Source: a virus. Taken from it: a DNA stretch of 64,000 nucleotides. Made by a program: the position numbers and the translations under genes. The stretch's first letter is position 1. Each line of letters opens with the position of its first letter. The stretch spans positions 1 through 64,000 of IMG/VR virus record IMGVR_UViG_3300020220_000019; one strand, 5' to 3'. The notes beneath the pieces are model-generated. The model was given only the letters and a program-made list of their open reading frames with translations. It did no database searches and was not told where the DNA came from. Positions 38,489 to 46,768 of this stretch are shown here, in pieces.

Positions 38489-39153
38489 TATATTATCCCC
38501 CCATTTTTAATCTCAATATAATTTTCCATTTTTGTTCGTTTTAAAAATTTATTATTTGGATTTATTTTTGTTCTTATGTGTATGATGGCCTGTTCTTCAA
38601 GATTAGGATAATAACTCCCGTATCCCCACATCTCTTCTAATATTTTACATTCTTTTATTCCTGCTCTAGTTGCAAGTCTATGGAATATTGCCTCATCTTC
38701 AAATGAACAATTAAATTTTAATATTTCATCTTCAACTAAGTGTTTTCTTAATGTTTGTCTCAAATTTAAATCCATTCTCCATATGCATCCTCCAAAATAT
38801 GGATATTCTATATTTGCTAAATTTGGATGGATTTTTTTGAACATTTTAAAAACTCTTTTTTGATCTTTTGTGAATATCCCAACTCCGTCAGTATCTTCGA
38901 ATATACTTAAATTAACATTTTTTGTTTTAAACATATCTGTATCCATCATTACTACAACATCATATGAATCAAAAATTTCATTAAGCATGTGCATTTTTTG
39001 ACACGGGGGACTCAGATTGGAATGAAAAACATTTCCAGTTATAAGCTTATATTCTGATCCCACCTTCTTTGCATATTTACTTATATTTTCTATTGATAAT
39101 TTTACTAAGCCGCTTATTTCACCAGTATAATGCTGCATTATGATTTTTTTCAT
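38488..39153 (-). CDS. Glycosyltransferase, GT-A type
   Basis: 221 residues. VVVMMDTDMFKTKN near 67-80 supplies the DxD motif. PYFGGCIWRMDLNL and FEDEAIFHRLA resemble the acceptor and substrate loops of GT8-like enzymes. A paralogue of the following gene, with which it overlaps by one base. Operon with the genes at 37694 and 39166. Confidence 0.7.
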   Translation of the reverse strand: MKKIIMQHYTGEISGLVKLSIENISKYAKKVGSEYKLITGNVFHSNLSPPCQKMHMLNEIFDSYDVVVMMDTDMFKTKNVNLSIFEDTDGVGIFTKDQKRVFKMFKKIHPNLANIEYPYFGGCIWRMDLNLRQTLRKHLVEDEILKFNCSFEDEAIFHRLATRAGIKECKILEEMWGYGSYYPNLEEQAIIHIRTKINPNNKFLKRTKMENYIEIKNGGII

Positions 39154-39165
39154 TACTCAATCCTT

Positions 39166-39903
39166 TTACTTAATAAATATTTCTGGTATGTTTCGATCAT
39201 GATTTACCCATCCATGCATATTTCTGTGCCTTGAACCATATGGCATACTTAAAACTTGATACCATCCCATTTCAGCTGGATGAAGTATTTTATTTCTGTC
39301 CAGCTCTTCTACGGTTTTTCTATTTATGAAATTTGCAGGATGAATGATCAGTTGATCAAGCAACCAATCAGATGTGCTTTTTTTTTCTCCCTTGGTAGAC
39401 TCATATATTTTATTAAACATACTATGTCTTGTCGTTGCAAAACCTATTGTCCTGTTATTTTTATAAGAATCACTAATATATGATTCAAAATTTGCCTCTT
39501 CCCATATTCTTGCATCAAATCTTGTTCTTATTACAATGTCGTATTTTCCACTTATCAAATCGGCAAGCCAAGAATGAATTATTATTTGTTTTGTATGATG
39601 AGATGACCACTCCATCCCTTTTCCGTCTTTTTTCTTTTTTATATATTTAAAAGCTTCCTTAAAACGTGCAGATATATAATTTTTTGGATTAATATCTTTA
39701 TATGGATGATATTCTATTTCTGGCTCTTGAAAATAAAAACATTCATATGTTGGAAAAGTGTTTAAAAAAGAATCTTTATAGTAATCCCATGTTGCATAAT
39801 AAAAATCAGCACCACAAAATTTGTCTTTCAATATACTATTATTGGAGATTATTAAATCGCGTGCACTTTCAAATTTTCCAGATACGCAAACAGCTACTTT
39901 CAT
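39166..39903 (-). CDS. Predicted glycosyltransferase-like protein
   Basis: 245 residues. MKVAVCVSGKFESARDLI at the N-terminus and YDIVIRTRFDARIW near 125-138 recall a group of uncharacterised glycan enzymes (GT-A-like with an RxRxD motif in place of DxD). Its location in the glycosyltransferase operon supports this. Substrate unknown. Confidence 0.5.
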   Translation of the reverse strand: MKVAVCVSGKFESARDLIISNNSILKDKFCGADFYYATWDYYKDSFLNTFPTYECFYFQEPEIEYHPYKDINPKNYISARFKEAFKYIKKKKDGKGMEWSSHHTKQIIIHSWLADLISGKYDIVIRTRFDARIWEEANFESYISDSYKNNRTIGFATTRHSMFNKIYESTKGEKKSTSDWLLDQLIIHPANFINRKTVEELDRNKILHPAEMGWYQVLSMPYGSRHRNMHGWVNHDRNIPEIFIK

Positions 39904-39929
39904 TTTTAATTTTTATTGTCTGTAAGGTT

Positions 39930-40601
39930 TTAACTTTCAGAATAATCTAAACTATTATATTTCAAACTGTTTAAAAATTCTTTTACTATCATTTCAAATA
40001 TCGCTGAATATTCAGCAATTTTTTTTGTCTTAAAAGAAATTTCTTCTACTACTTCTTTAAAAACTCCTAGTATATTTTTTTCTTCATTCTCGTAAACAGA
40101 TAATAATTCTTTTACTCTTATATTAGATATTATAGCTGTTTCTCTATCTGCCCATTCATTCTTTTTATTAATATTGCTAAGAACACCTGAAACAAGCTTT
40201 GCTCTTAACATCTTGTAGGAATGCAAAGTTATTTTATCTATAATATTTTTATTTTCCATTAATTCATTAATGGCCTTGCCGAGTTTAAATGCTTTGCTTA
40301 GTTTTAATATCGAATCAATAGCGCTATTTACAGAATGATTAACTTGTTCTGAAATGTGAGGAGAATAATATCTTGATATTTTTGTTTCTTTATTCTCAAG
40401 ATCTTTCTCTCTTTTTTGGGTCAATAAATATTCAGGCTCTGTTTGCACTGTTGGTACAGAATCTTCGGAAGGCCTACGTCCCCTAATTGTACCTTGTTTG
40501 GCATCTTCTTCATACATTTTAGTCTGATGTATGTTTCCCAAAATGTCATCAATGTCACCAATTGCTGGTCCAGAAAATTGCGCTCTTTTTTTCCAGTTCA
40601 T
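39930..40601 (-). CDS. Tagged unknown protein (MNWKKRAQ), 223 aa
   Basis: The ATG at 40601 gives MNWKKRAQFSGPAIGDID, joining tag and K-x-A-Q element; it lies two bases after the previous stop, so a longer start is rejected. The rest is helical with a charged middle. No enzyme motif. Likely virion- or assembly-related by its tag. Confidence 0.65.
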   Translation of the reverse strand: MNWKKRAQFSGPAIGDIDDILGNIHQTKMYEEDAKQGTIRGRRPSEDSVPTVQTEPEYLLTQKREKDLENKETKISRYYSPHISEQVNHSVNSAIDSILKLSKAFKLGKAINELMENKNIIDKITLHSYKMLRAKLVSGVLSNINKKNEWADRETAIISNIRVKELLSVYENEEKNILGVFKEVVEEISFKTKKIAEYSAIFEMIVKEFLNSLKYNSLDYSES

Positions 40602-40602
40602 A

Positions 40603-40827
40603 TTAATTGTTGTCTTTCCAAAATGATGGATCATCCCATCCTGAATCAGATGTATTTGATAATGGTGGTTTTTTACCAATAATTCTTTCAAGGTATCCAG
40701 ATTTTATTGCTCTTTCTATTTCTTCAGGGGTCATTCCATATGCTAACAACCTTTTCATTAGATCTTTTGCAAGATCAGAAACGGTCTTTTTATCTTCTTT
40801 TTGGGAACATTTTTTGTACCAATGCAT
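40603..40827 (-). CDS. Tagged small protein (MHWYKK), 74 aa
   Basis: MHWYKKCSQKEDKK at the start, then a helical segment (AYGMTPEEIERAIKSGYLER) and an Asp/Trp/Pro-rich tail (SGWDDPSFWKDN). Two tagged genes in succession suggest a shared function or destination. Confidence 0.65.
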   Translation of the reverse strand: MHWYKKCSQKEDKKTVSDLAKDLMKRLLAYGMTPEEIERAIKSGYLERIIGKKPPLSNTSDSGWDDPSFWKDNN

Positions 40828-40866
40828 ATCGTTTTTTAATTAATAATTATATACAAACCTTTGTTT

Positions 40867-41865
40867 TTAACTTTTTTTGTCAATGCTATTTAAAAAAGAC
40901 TTGGCCATAGCTCCAGTTCCCCATTCTTTGCTTGCAAAATTTGCACAATCTGCATAATCTATTTGTTCTAATTTTTCAATTAATTCTATTAAGTTTTCAC
41001 CTTTTAACCCAGTCTTCCCATTAATTACACTATCTGATGTTGCATCATTTTCATATGCAACTGTGGGCATGCCGCAGCATGCGGATTCCAAACAAACAAG
41101 TCCCAAAGTATCTGTTTTGCTTGTGAATAAAAAACCTCTGTATCTATTCATTGAGTCGCTAAGAGCCCATTTGCTCAATCTGCCAAGATATTCTATATTT
41201 TTATGTGCCAATATATCCGATCCAACCATTGGACCGTCTCCTGCGATCACCACCCTAAATCCATGCTCTGCAACCATTCTTACGTCTTCTAGATTTTTGT
41301 CTTTTGATATTCTTCCAGCCCACAATATTGAATTTTTCCTGATGCCATTTCTATATTTAAAGCACCTGTCAACTCCGCCTTTTAGCACGTGCCCATCCAT
41401 CCCGGTTTTTAATTTCCATTCTTTAGCTGCACTGCTATTTCTAAAAAAACGTATATCTGCTTTTGTAGTTCTAGATGTAAACCATCTTCCAATCAGTCCG
41501 CCTATCAAAGGTACCATTTTTGAAAGTATTTTTTCCCAATCAGTATGAGAACAAGCACTGCTTCTTACGCCATTATATGATGCCCATTTTAATCCTGAGC
41601 ATCCCATTGGTCCTTCAGTGGCAACATGAACATGGTCTGGCTTGAACTTATCCAGCAATTCATAGCAGTATCTTTGTGCTTTTATTGGATTCGCTAAATG
41701 CAATCCTGGACTCCACCTTGAAAGATCTATTCCGTTTATTTTTTCAGCATCGATGACTATTGCTCTTTTGCCTTTTTCTTTTAATTCTTCAAAAAGAATT
41801 TTTACGCTTGTTGATACGCCATTCATTTGCCTACAGGAAGTATCAGTAACTATTGCTATCTTCAT
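40867..41865 (-). CDS. Glycosyltransferase family 4 (MgtA/SqdX-like)
   Basis: 332 residues, GT-B fold. The N-terminus IAIVTDTSCRQMNGVSTSV and PDHVHVATEGPMG, then ILWAGRISKDKNLE, VVIAGDGPMVG, and FTSKTDTLGLVCLESACCGMP (the E-x7-E donor-binding region, here T-LGLVCLESA) match diacylglycerol or lipid-glycan glucosyl/mannosyltransferases. Coupled by ATGA overlap to the phosphoesterase upstream; such pairs occur in lipid or envelope glycan pathways. Confidence 0.85.
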   Translation of the reverse strand: MKIAIVTDTSCRQMNGVSTSVKILFEELKEKGKRAIVIDAEKINGIDLSRWSPGLHLANPIKAQRYCYELLDKFKPDHVHVATEGPMGCSGLKWASYNGVRSSACSHTDWEKILSKMVPLIGGLIGRWFTSRTTKADIRFFRNSSAAKEWKLKTGMDGHVLKGGVDRCFKYRNGIRKNSILWAGRISKDKNLEDVRMVAEHGFRVVIAGDGPMVGSDILAHKNIEYLGRLSKWALSDSMNRYRGFLFTSKTDTLGLVCLESACCGMPTVAYENDATSDSVINGKTGLKGENLIELIEKLEQIDYADCANFASKEWGTGAMAKSFLNSIDKKS

Positions 41866-42611
41866 TCTTTATTCCAGTAAAATATTTTTATATCTCCATT
41901 TTCTTCTTCTGCTGCCCATGTAGCATGCTCTATCCAGTCTCCACAATTTACATACTGAACTCCATCAATTATTCTTATTTCTGGGTTGTGAATATGTCCA
42001 CATATTACGCCATCGTACCCTCTTCTTTTTGCTATCATAGTTATTGAATTTTCCCAGCCAGTCACCCAGTCAACCGCTTTTTTAACTTTACTTTTTACAA
42101 ATTTACTTGCAGACCAGGGCTTGAGACCAATTATTTTTCTAATTCTGTCAATCATCCTTGATATTACCACTAAATTGTCATATGCGTGACTCCCAATTAT
42201 TGCAAGCCATGGAGTAAGTCTCACAGACGCATCTATCATGTCTCCATGAGTAATCATCATTTTTTTCCCGTTTGCACATTCATGAATAGTTTCTAATGGG
42301 ACAAGCTCTATGCCTGCTATCGTGTCTGCAAATTTGCTAACCTCTCTCATGAATTCGTCATGATTTCCTGCAACCCAAATTACCTTGGTGCCTTTTCTTG
42401 CTGCTTTTAATATTTTTACAACTGGTCTTGCATCATTTTCAGACCACTTCCATCTTTTTTTCAATCTCCACCAGTCTATTATGTCACCTACTAGATAAAT
42501 TTTTTCTGCTTCAACACTATCAAGCCAATTAGCAATGTCTTTGCTCTTAGAGCCATCGCTTCCAAGATGCCAATCGCTTACAAATATTGTTTTATATTTG
42601 GTTTTTTTCAT
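41862..42611 (-). CDS. Calcineurin-like phosphoesterase, LpxH-like
   Basis: 249 residues with a complete metallophosphoesterase motif set: SDWHLGS (11-17), VGDIIDWW (41-48), VAGNHDEF (80-87), ITHGDMID and GHIHNP. This layout is that of UDP-2,3-diacylglucosamine pyrophosphatases (LpxH and the related LpxH2), which act in lipid A synthesis. With the GT4 gene it could alter host envelope lipids or glycans. Specificity is inferred only from motifs. Confidence 0.75.
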   Translation of the reverse strand: MKKTKYKTIFVSDWHLGSDGSKSKDIANWLDSVEAEKIYLVGDIIDWWRLKKRWKWSENDARPVVKILKAARKGTKVIWVAGNHDEFMREVSKFADTIAGIELVPLETIHECANGKKMMITHGDMIDASVRLTPWLAIIGSHAYDNLVVISRMIDRIRKIIGLKPWSASKFVKSKVKKAVDWVTGWENSITMIAKRRGYDGVICGHIHNPEIRIIDGVQYVNCGDWIEHATWAAEEENGDIKIFYWNKE

Positions 42612-42619
42612 AGCGTGAT

Positions 42620-43018
42620 TTAATATTCTATATCGTAATCGGGTTCGTCTTCGTCCATGCCTTTTTGATTAAAGGCCATCTCCTTAATATTTTCATCTTT
42701 TTCAAGCTGTTCTTTTATATTATCCATAATATAAGGATCCATGGGCTCTTCTCTTCCTGATTCCTCAATGCATTTAACCGCTGTTATATTTACTTTTATT
42801 TTTATATCTGATTCTGGCGGATCATACCATGTTCCACTGTCATAACTAGCTTGATACGAAATTTCAGCCTCTCCACTACATTTACATGGTGGGTTTTTTA
42901 TTTCTAAATCATCAAATTCGTAATTGAATTTTCCAGACCAGCTTGATGCCTGCTTGAGATGATGACTTATTTTTTGCCTATTTTTATTGAGATTAAATTT
43001 TTTTAGATTAAATTTCAT
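42620..43018 (-). CDS. Unknown protein with MKFNLKK N-terminus, 132 aa
   Basis: Shares MKFNLKK with the protein at 7206. The middle (NPPCKCSGEAEISYQASYD) may bind metal; the C-terminus is very acidic. AAGGAA precedes the ATG. The basic N-terminus attached to an acidic body fits the tag idea. Confidence 0.6.
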   Translation of the reverse strand: MKFNLKKFNLNKNRQKISHHLKQASSWSGKFNYEFDDLEIKNPPCKCSGEAEISYQASYDSGTWYDPPESDIKIKVNITAVKCIEESGREEPMDPYIMDNIKEQLEKDENIKEMAFNQKGMDEDEPDYDIEY

Positions 43019-43049
43019 ACTATTTTTCCTTATATATATAATATATTTT

Positions 43050-43310
43050 TTATCCTAGTCTGTTTTTATAGTCATTTTTTTCATTTTGATTTATAAAACC
43101 AAAATCAAAAGCACTTTCAATAATTTTTGAACCCCAAGTACGATTAAAGATTAAATTTTGACCATTTTCTTCATTAAAAGCAATGTTTGCCTCTGATATA
43201 AAATGCTCTATTCTTTTTATGGACGCAGTTTTTGCTTTGTCTATTCCAGAATTTGACAAAATCCATGTATCTCCATTTTTTTCAAACCCCAATTGTTCTT
43301 TTAATCCCAT
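43050..43310 (-). CDS. Unknown protein, 86 aa
   Basis: AGGAG before the ATG. Mixed alpha/beta composition, no recognised motif; contains NRTWGSKIIESAFDFGFI. Confidence 0.55.
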   Translation of the reverse strand: MGLKEQLGFEKNGDTWILSNSGIDKAKTASIKRIEHFISEANIAFNEENGQNLIFNRTWGSKIIESAFDFGFINQNEKNDYKNRLG

Positions 43311-43372
43311 TTGTGTACTCCTGAATTTTTATTTTCAATTATTTTATAGTGAATCATCCTTCAATTAAAAGA

Positions 43373-44284
43373 TCATTTTTTAATAAACCACGGATTGCAG
43401 TCAAGATGAAATTTTAAGCATACCCTATCTTCTTTTCTATAAACCCACCATGGAGTCCAGTATATCTTTATTTTTTTATTTAATGCTTCCCAGTTTTCTC
43501 TGTTTATGTGTTCTAGGCCTCCAGGCATTTTGTCGTCTCCTATTGGTCTTGGTTTAAATTCCCATATTCGATATCCATTATTAATCATAAGATAATAATA
43601 ATACGAGACATAACAAAATGTGTACCAAGTAAGTGTATCTTTGATATAGTTCCAGTCACTCCAATTAGAAGCCTTTAGAAAGGAAGGAACGACCGACATG
43701 TCATATATTAGCATTTCACTAAACCATATATTTACATTCATCATAATGTTATTTAGTCTCATCTTCTCTAAAGAAGATTTATTTTTAAGTACAAATTTTT
43801 CCCTTTCTCCATTTGATATTATGTTGAATGAAGCATGACTTATATTTCTGAATATATCAGTAAGGTGAACAGAAAAACCGGCCAAGACCTTATTTCTATC
43901 AAGCGCTATGCAAGCATCTAGCATGAGAGAAAGGTCTACTGGCTCTACTTCTGCTTCAGTCATTACAACCCAACGATATCCACTTTTTCTAAGTTTATCT
44001 AAAGCCCAGTATTGCTTATAACTACGTATTGCATTTACTTTTTCTATATGTTTTAATCTTTCTTCTCCTACATCATCACCAACTATTAATATCTTGTATT
44101 TGCCGTTTGTTATTTTTTTAAGCTCTTTCTTTTCTGATTGCCTTGTTATAACAAATACAATATCAACAGTTGGCTCTTTTTCAACTGCTTCTATTATTTT
44201 TGGTATATATTTATATTTAGCTGGATATGTAGGTAGAGCCCAAAGTACTTTATCTTGTCTCAACTTTTCTTTTTTTATTTTCAT
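43373..44284 (-). CDS. Predicted glycan-related protein, 303 aa
   Basis: VLWALPTYPAKYKYIPKI, IVFVITRQSEKKELKK and RWVVMTEAEVEPVDL are Rossmann-like strands; TEAEVEP could replace a DxD. The C-terminal part is rich in Trp and Tyr. Its position at the end of the glycan island suggests a glycosyltransferase-like role, but the family is not recognised. Confidence 0.45.
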   Translation of the reverse strand: MKIKKEKLRQDKVLWALPTYPAKYKYIPKIIEAVEKEPTVDIVFVITRQSEKKELKKITNGKYKILIVGDDVGEERLKHIEKVNAIRSYKQYWALDKLRKSGYRWVVMTEAEVEPVDLSLMLDACIALDRNKVLAGFSVHLTDIFRNISHASFNIISNGEREKFVLKNKSSLEKMRLNNIMMNVNIWFSEMLIYDMSVVPSFLKASNWSDWNYIKDTLTWYTFCYVSYYYYLMINNGYRIWEFKPRPIGDDKMPGGLEHINRENWEALNKKIKIYWTPWWVYRKEDRVCLKFHLDCNPWFIKK

Positions 44285-44310
44285 AAAGTACCATGATACA
44301 AATTATATGA

Positions 44311-44475
44311 TTAATTTTTAGGCACGCAGTTTGGCACTTTTTTACCATTTTTATTTTTCATTCCAACCATTTTGTACCCCTCCCAACACTGCCCTTTATT
44401 CTTTTTTGCTTCTTTTATCCATCCAGCTTTTTCCCCTATTTCCAACCACTGATCTTTTGATAATTTATATTGCAT
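44311..44475 (-). CDS. Small protein with KNGKKVPNCVPKN ending, 54 aa
   Basis: ATG at 44475 with AAGGAGATTTC just upstream, ending at TAA 44311. Sequence features: KDQWLEIGEKAGWIKEA, CWEGYKMVGMK, NGKKVPNCVPKN. The NGKKVPNCVP ending is, from memory, recurrent in phage proteins. Two conserved-looking Cys. Function unknown. Confidence 0.75.
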   Translation of the reverse strand: MQYKLSKDQWLEIGEKAGWIKEAKKNKGQCWEGYKMVGMKNKNGKKVPNCVPKN

Positions 44476-44565
44476 GAAATCTCCTTTTTCTATTCTATAT
44501 TAGAACATAATCATATTAGATCCTATGTTTTATGCTATATTATTTAATCGATGCTTTATCCTCTA

Positions 44566-44606
44566 TCGATATACAAGCTATGCTTAATATAGAAACAAAA
44601 GAAAAG
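44566..44606 (+). repeat. 41-bp direct repeat, copy 1 (copy 2 at 46028-46068)
   Basis: This matches 46028-46068 with one mismatch by eye. In copy 2 it is the leader and first nine codons (MLNIETKEK) of a methyltransferase gene. In copy 1 the same codons run into unrelated sequence, so this is a detached 5' end. The two copies flank the dockerin protease gene, as expected for an insertion or tandem-duplication event. Confidence 0.8.
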
Positions 44607-44767
44607 ACCGCCCCCTTTCTTCTTGGAGGTTCCATCTTGGTTGCGCTTGCGGTTCAGAGCCTTTACGAAAGCGGCATGCTTCTGCGCTCTCTTGCTTGTA
44701 TTGAGAAAACCACCTTTGCTGCTTGCTATGAAGTGCCCTCTTGTTTACTAATAATTAGGTAAGCAAT
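44607..44767. other. Degenerate sequence after the detached gene start
   Basis: No intact gene. The plus frame from MLNIETKEK runs to 44762 with unconvincing Leu/Cys-rich content. On the minus strand a start-less frame (HFIASSKGGFLNTSKRAQK, AAFVKALNRKRNQDGTSKK) looks more protein-like and may be a gene remnant. Confidence 0.4.
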
Positions 44768-45847
44768 TTATGCCCGTGGCTTGCCAGTTGGGGGATTCGT
44801 AATGACCGTTCCTGGGTTGACCACGGCTTGCGGGAATGTTGGCATGGTGTACGACCCCCATGCCGCTAGTACCCGTGACAGGTCGATCCCGTCCACCTTG
44901 CCGTCTCCATCCATGTCCTCAAAGACAGGTTTCGTTTGACCCCATCTGGCGAGGATTCGATTTAGGTCTTCCTGATCAACCACACCGTCCTGATTGATGT
45001 CTTCCATCTTGGCAGACAACTTGACATGCTGCACCTTATATCCAAAGGGAGTGAGTGCTGCAACAAGGTTTGCGAAGGTAGCCTTGCTGACCGATTGACC
45101 ACCGTACTCCAATCCAACAAAGACTGTGTCTCCGTATGCGTCTCGCACCATCACAGGTGAACCCGAGTCGCCAGCAAAGATAGCGAGTGCTCCGTTCCTG
45201 AACGCCCCATCGTTGATGCCATCCAAGCATGCGTTGAAGTTGTACCCTCTCGTATCGTTGGTAGTTGTATCCAAGTATGCGCTCTTAAAGAGTGTCTTGT
45301 AGATTTTGCCGTTGCTATCCTTCGTCCACAGCGAAGTGCCTGTGGGAATGTAAAGCGGATCAGCGATCCTGTTATAGATTTTGACATCGGAATCGGGAAA
45401 TTCCTTATCAAACTCAAGCATAGTCGTATCAGGGCCGATGTTGAGATAGACGCGAGTGACCTTGTTTTCATAGAAAGCACCGCTCTTTCCTAGGAACCGA
45501 ATACCACCTGTGTTGTCATTCGGGTCGGGTCTAGCACCACGGAAGTGTTGGCAGATAAGCGCATGCCGTGGCGAGATCAGCACCGCGCCATAGGTGCATT
45601 GATTCCAAAAGTTCACGCTGTTTCGATCATATGGAATCGTGAAGAAAATATTGTTGAAACTATTGTTTGGAATGTTGTTGCAGAAGTTTCGATGGAGGGC
45701 GCTGGTGCCCGACCAGTCAATGTGGTCATATGACTGACACTCTGAGTTGTAACCATTGGGTGCGATACCCCCGCTTGTTGGTGTGGCTTGTGTTGGGTAG
45801 CGGTACACATCGTGGATGTTGGGTTTGTAGTAGCGCAGTACTGCCAT
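44768..45847 (-). CDS. Trypsin-like serine protease with dockerin repeats
   Basis: 359 residues, AAGGAG site. The catalytic Ser motif FAGDSGSPVMV is near 228 and HALICQHFRG near 100 could hold the His, so a chymotrypsin fold is likely; the Asp is not certain. Residues 278-330 contain two calcium-binding dockerin-type repeats, DINQDGVVDQEDLNRILARW and DMDGDGKVDGIDLSRVLAAW, each of the form DxNxDGxVD. This dockerin style is typical of planctomycete secreted proteins. No signal peptide is seen. G+C-rich compared with left-hand genes; probably acquired from a cellular genome. Confidence 0.75.
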   Translation of the reverse strand: MAVLRYYKPNIHDVYRYPTQATPTSGGIAPNGYNSECQSYDHIDWSGTSALHRNFCNNIPNNSFNNIFFTIPYDRNSVNFWNQCTYGAVLISPRHALICQHFRGARPDPNDNTGGIRFLGKSGAFYENKVTRVYLNIGPDTTMLEFDKEFPDSDVKIYNRIADPLYIPTGTSLWTKDSNGKIYKTLFKSAYLDTTTNDTRGYNFNACLDGINDGAFRNGALAIFAGDSGSPVMVRDAYGDTVFVGLEYGGQSVSKATFANLVAALTPFGYKVQHVKLSAKMEDINQDGVVDQEDLNRILARWGQTKPVFEDMDGDGKVDGIDLSRVLAAWGSYTMPTFPQAVVNPGTVITNPPTGKPRA

Positions 45848-45883
45848 GTGGTCTCCTTAAAATGTAATATTAATATAATATTC

Positions 45884-46009
45884 TTACACTCCCGCTAAGG
45901 TATCCCCCTTTTTAAGAAATTCTAATTTTATTCCTTTTCTCCAGTCTTTCACGTATCCGTGCACGCATCTACCACCATAGGGATTGATCTTTTTGTTTCG
46001 TGCCTTCAT
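45884..46009 (-). CDS. Possible 41-aa basic protein
   Basis: ATG at 46009 to TAA 45884; contains NPYGGRCVHGYVKDWRKG and ends KKGDTLAGV, where the last codons are formed by the repeated 17-bp motif. There is no clear ribosome-binding site, so it may be incidental. Confidence 0.35.
   Translation of the reverse strand: MKARNKKINPYGGRCVHGYVKDWRKGIKLEFLKKGDTLAGV
45891..45907 (-). promoter_or_regulatory. 17-bp repeated motif, copy 1 of 7
   Basis: Minus-strand GGGGATACCTTAGCGGG, 44 bases upstream of the dockerin protease start. It belongs to a set of seven between 45.9 and 51.4 kb, mostly just upstream of minus-strand genes. Confidence 0.6.
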
Positions 46010-46027
46010 TTGTTATTCAGTCATGTG

Positions 46028-46068
46028 TCGATATACAAGTTATGCTTAATATAGAAACAAAAGAAAAG
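46028..46068 (+). repeat. 41-bp direct repeat, copy 2
   Basis: Leader and first codons of the methyltransferase gene; see the copy at 44566. Confidence 0.8.
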
Positions 46069-46755
46069 CTACTTAGAGGAGACATCTGGTCTGGACTTCA
46101 ATTGATGGAGCCTGATTACAGCGGATGGAACGGTACAGCAAGAATATTCGGAGATCTAGTGAGGGAATACAAACCCCCCTTTATACTAGAAGTGGGAACC
46201 TGGAAAGGACAATCCTGCTTCACAATGCTCGATGCTGCAACCAAGGAAGGACTAGATACAGACATCATATGCGTAGACACCTGGCTAGGATCCCAAGAGA
46301 TGAGGACGAATCTTCCTCCTAGATCTCTTAATGAACATGATGCAAAAATATGGCTAAGGGAGAGGGATATGAAATTGGTGCACGGATACCCCACCATCTA
46401 TCAGCAATTCCTGAGCAACTGCGTACATAAGGGATATTCCGAAAGAGTCATTCCACTTCCACAGACATCAGTGACAGGAGCCACCATCCTAAAGACATTC
46501 AAAGTACATCCGAATATGATCTATCTAGACGCAAGTCACGATTACGAAGACTTTACCCGTGACCTGAATCTCTATTGGGATCTACTCTCTCCAGGAGGCG
46601 TTATATTCGGAGACGACTACAACAGCTGGCAGGGAGTGGAGATAGGCGTCAATGAGTTTGTCGAGAGAACCAAGATACCACTGGGAGTATTCTCACTCCT
46701 CAGAGGATGGGGAAAAGTTTTTGAACAGACCTATTGGGTACTCCGAAAGAATTAA
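46042..46755 (+). CDS. SAM-dependent methyltransferase (CmcI/Methyltransf_24-like)
   Basis: 237 residues from the ATG at 46042, the start supported by the repeated leader. Motif I is FILEVGTWKGQSC near 50, followed by IICVDTWLGS near 78, MIYLDASHDYEDFTRDL near 155 and GGVIFGDDYNSW near 180. It resembles phage and cephalosporin-cluster methyltransferases acting on small molecules or sugars. It is the only plus-strand gene of the transition zone. Confidence 0.82.
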   Translation: MLNIETKEKLLRGDIWSGLQLMEPDYSGWNGTARIFGDLVREYKPPFILEVGTWKGQSCFTMLDAATKEGLDTDIICVDTWLGSQEMRTNLPPRSLNEHDAKIWLRERDMKLVHGYPTIYQQFLSNCVHKGYSERVIPLPQTSVTGATILKTFKVHPNMIYLDASHDYEDFTRDLNLYWDLLSPGGVIFGDDYNSWQGVEIGVNEFVERTKIPLGVFSLLRGWGKVFEQTYWVLRKN

Positions 46756-46768
46756 TGAGATTCTGCCC

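Noticed and set aside
44532-44762. 76-residue plus-strand frame
   Set aside because: It joins a duplicated gene start to unrelated sequence and has no protein-like pattern after the first nine codons.
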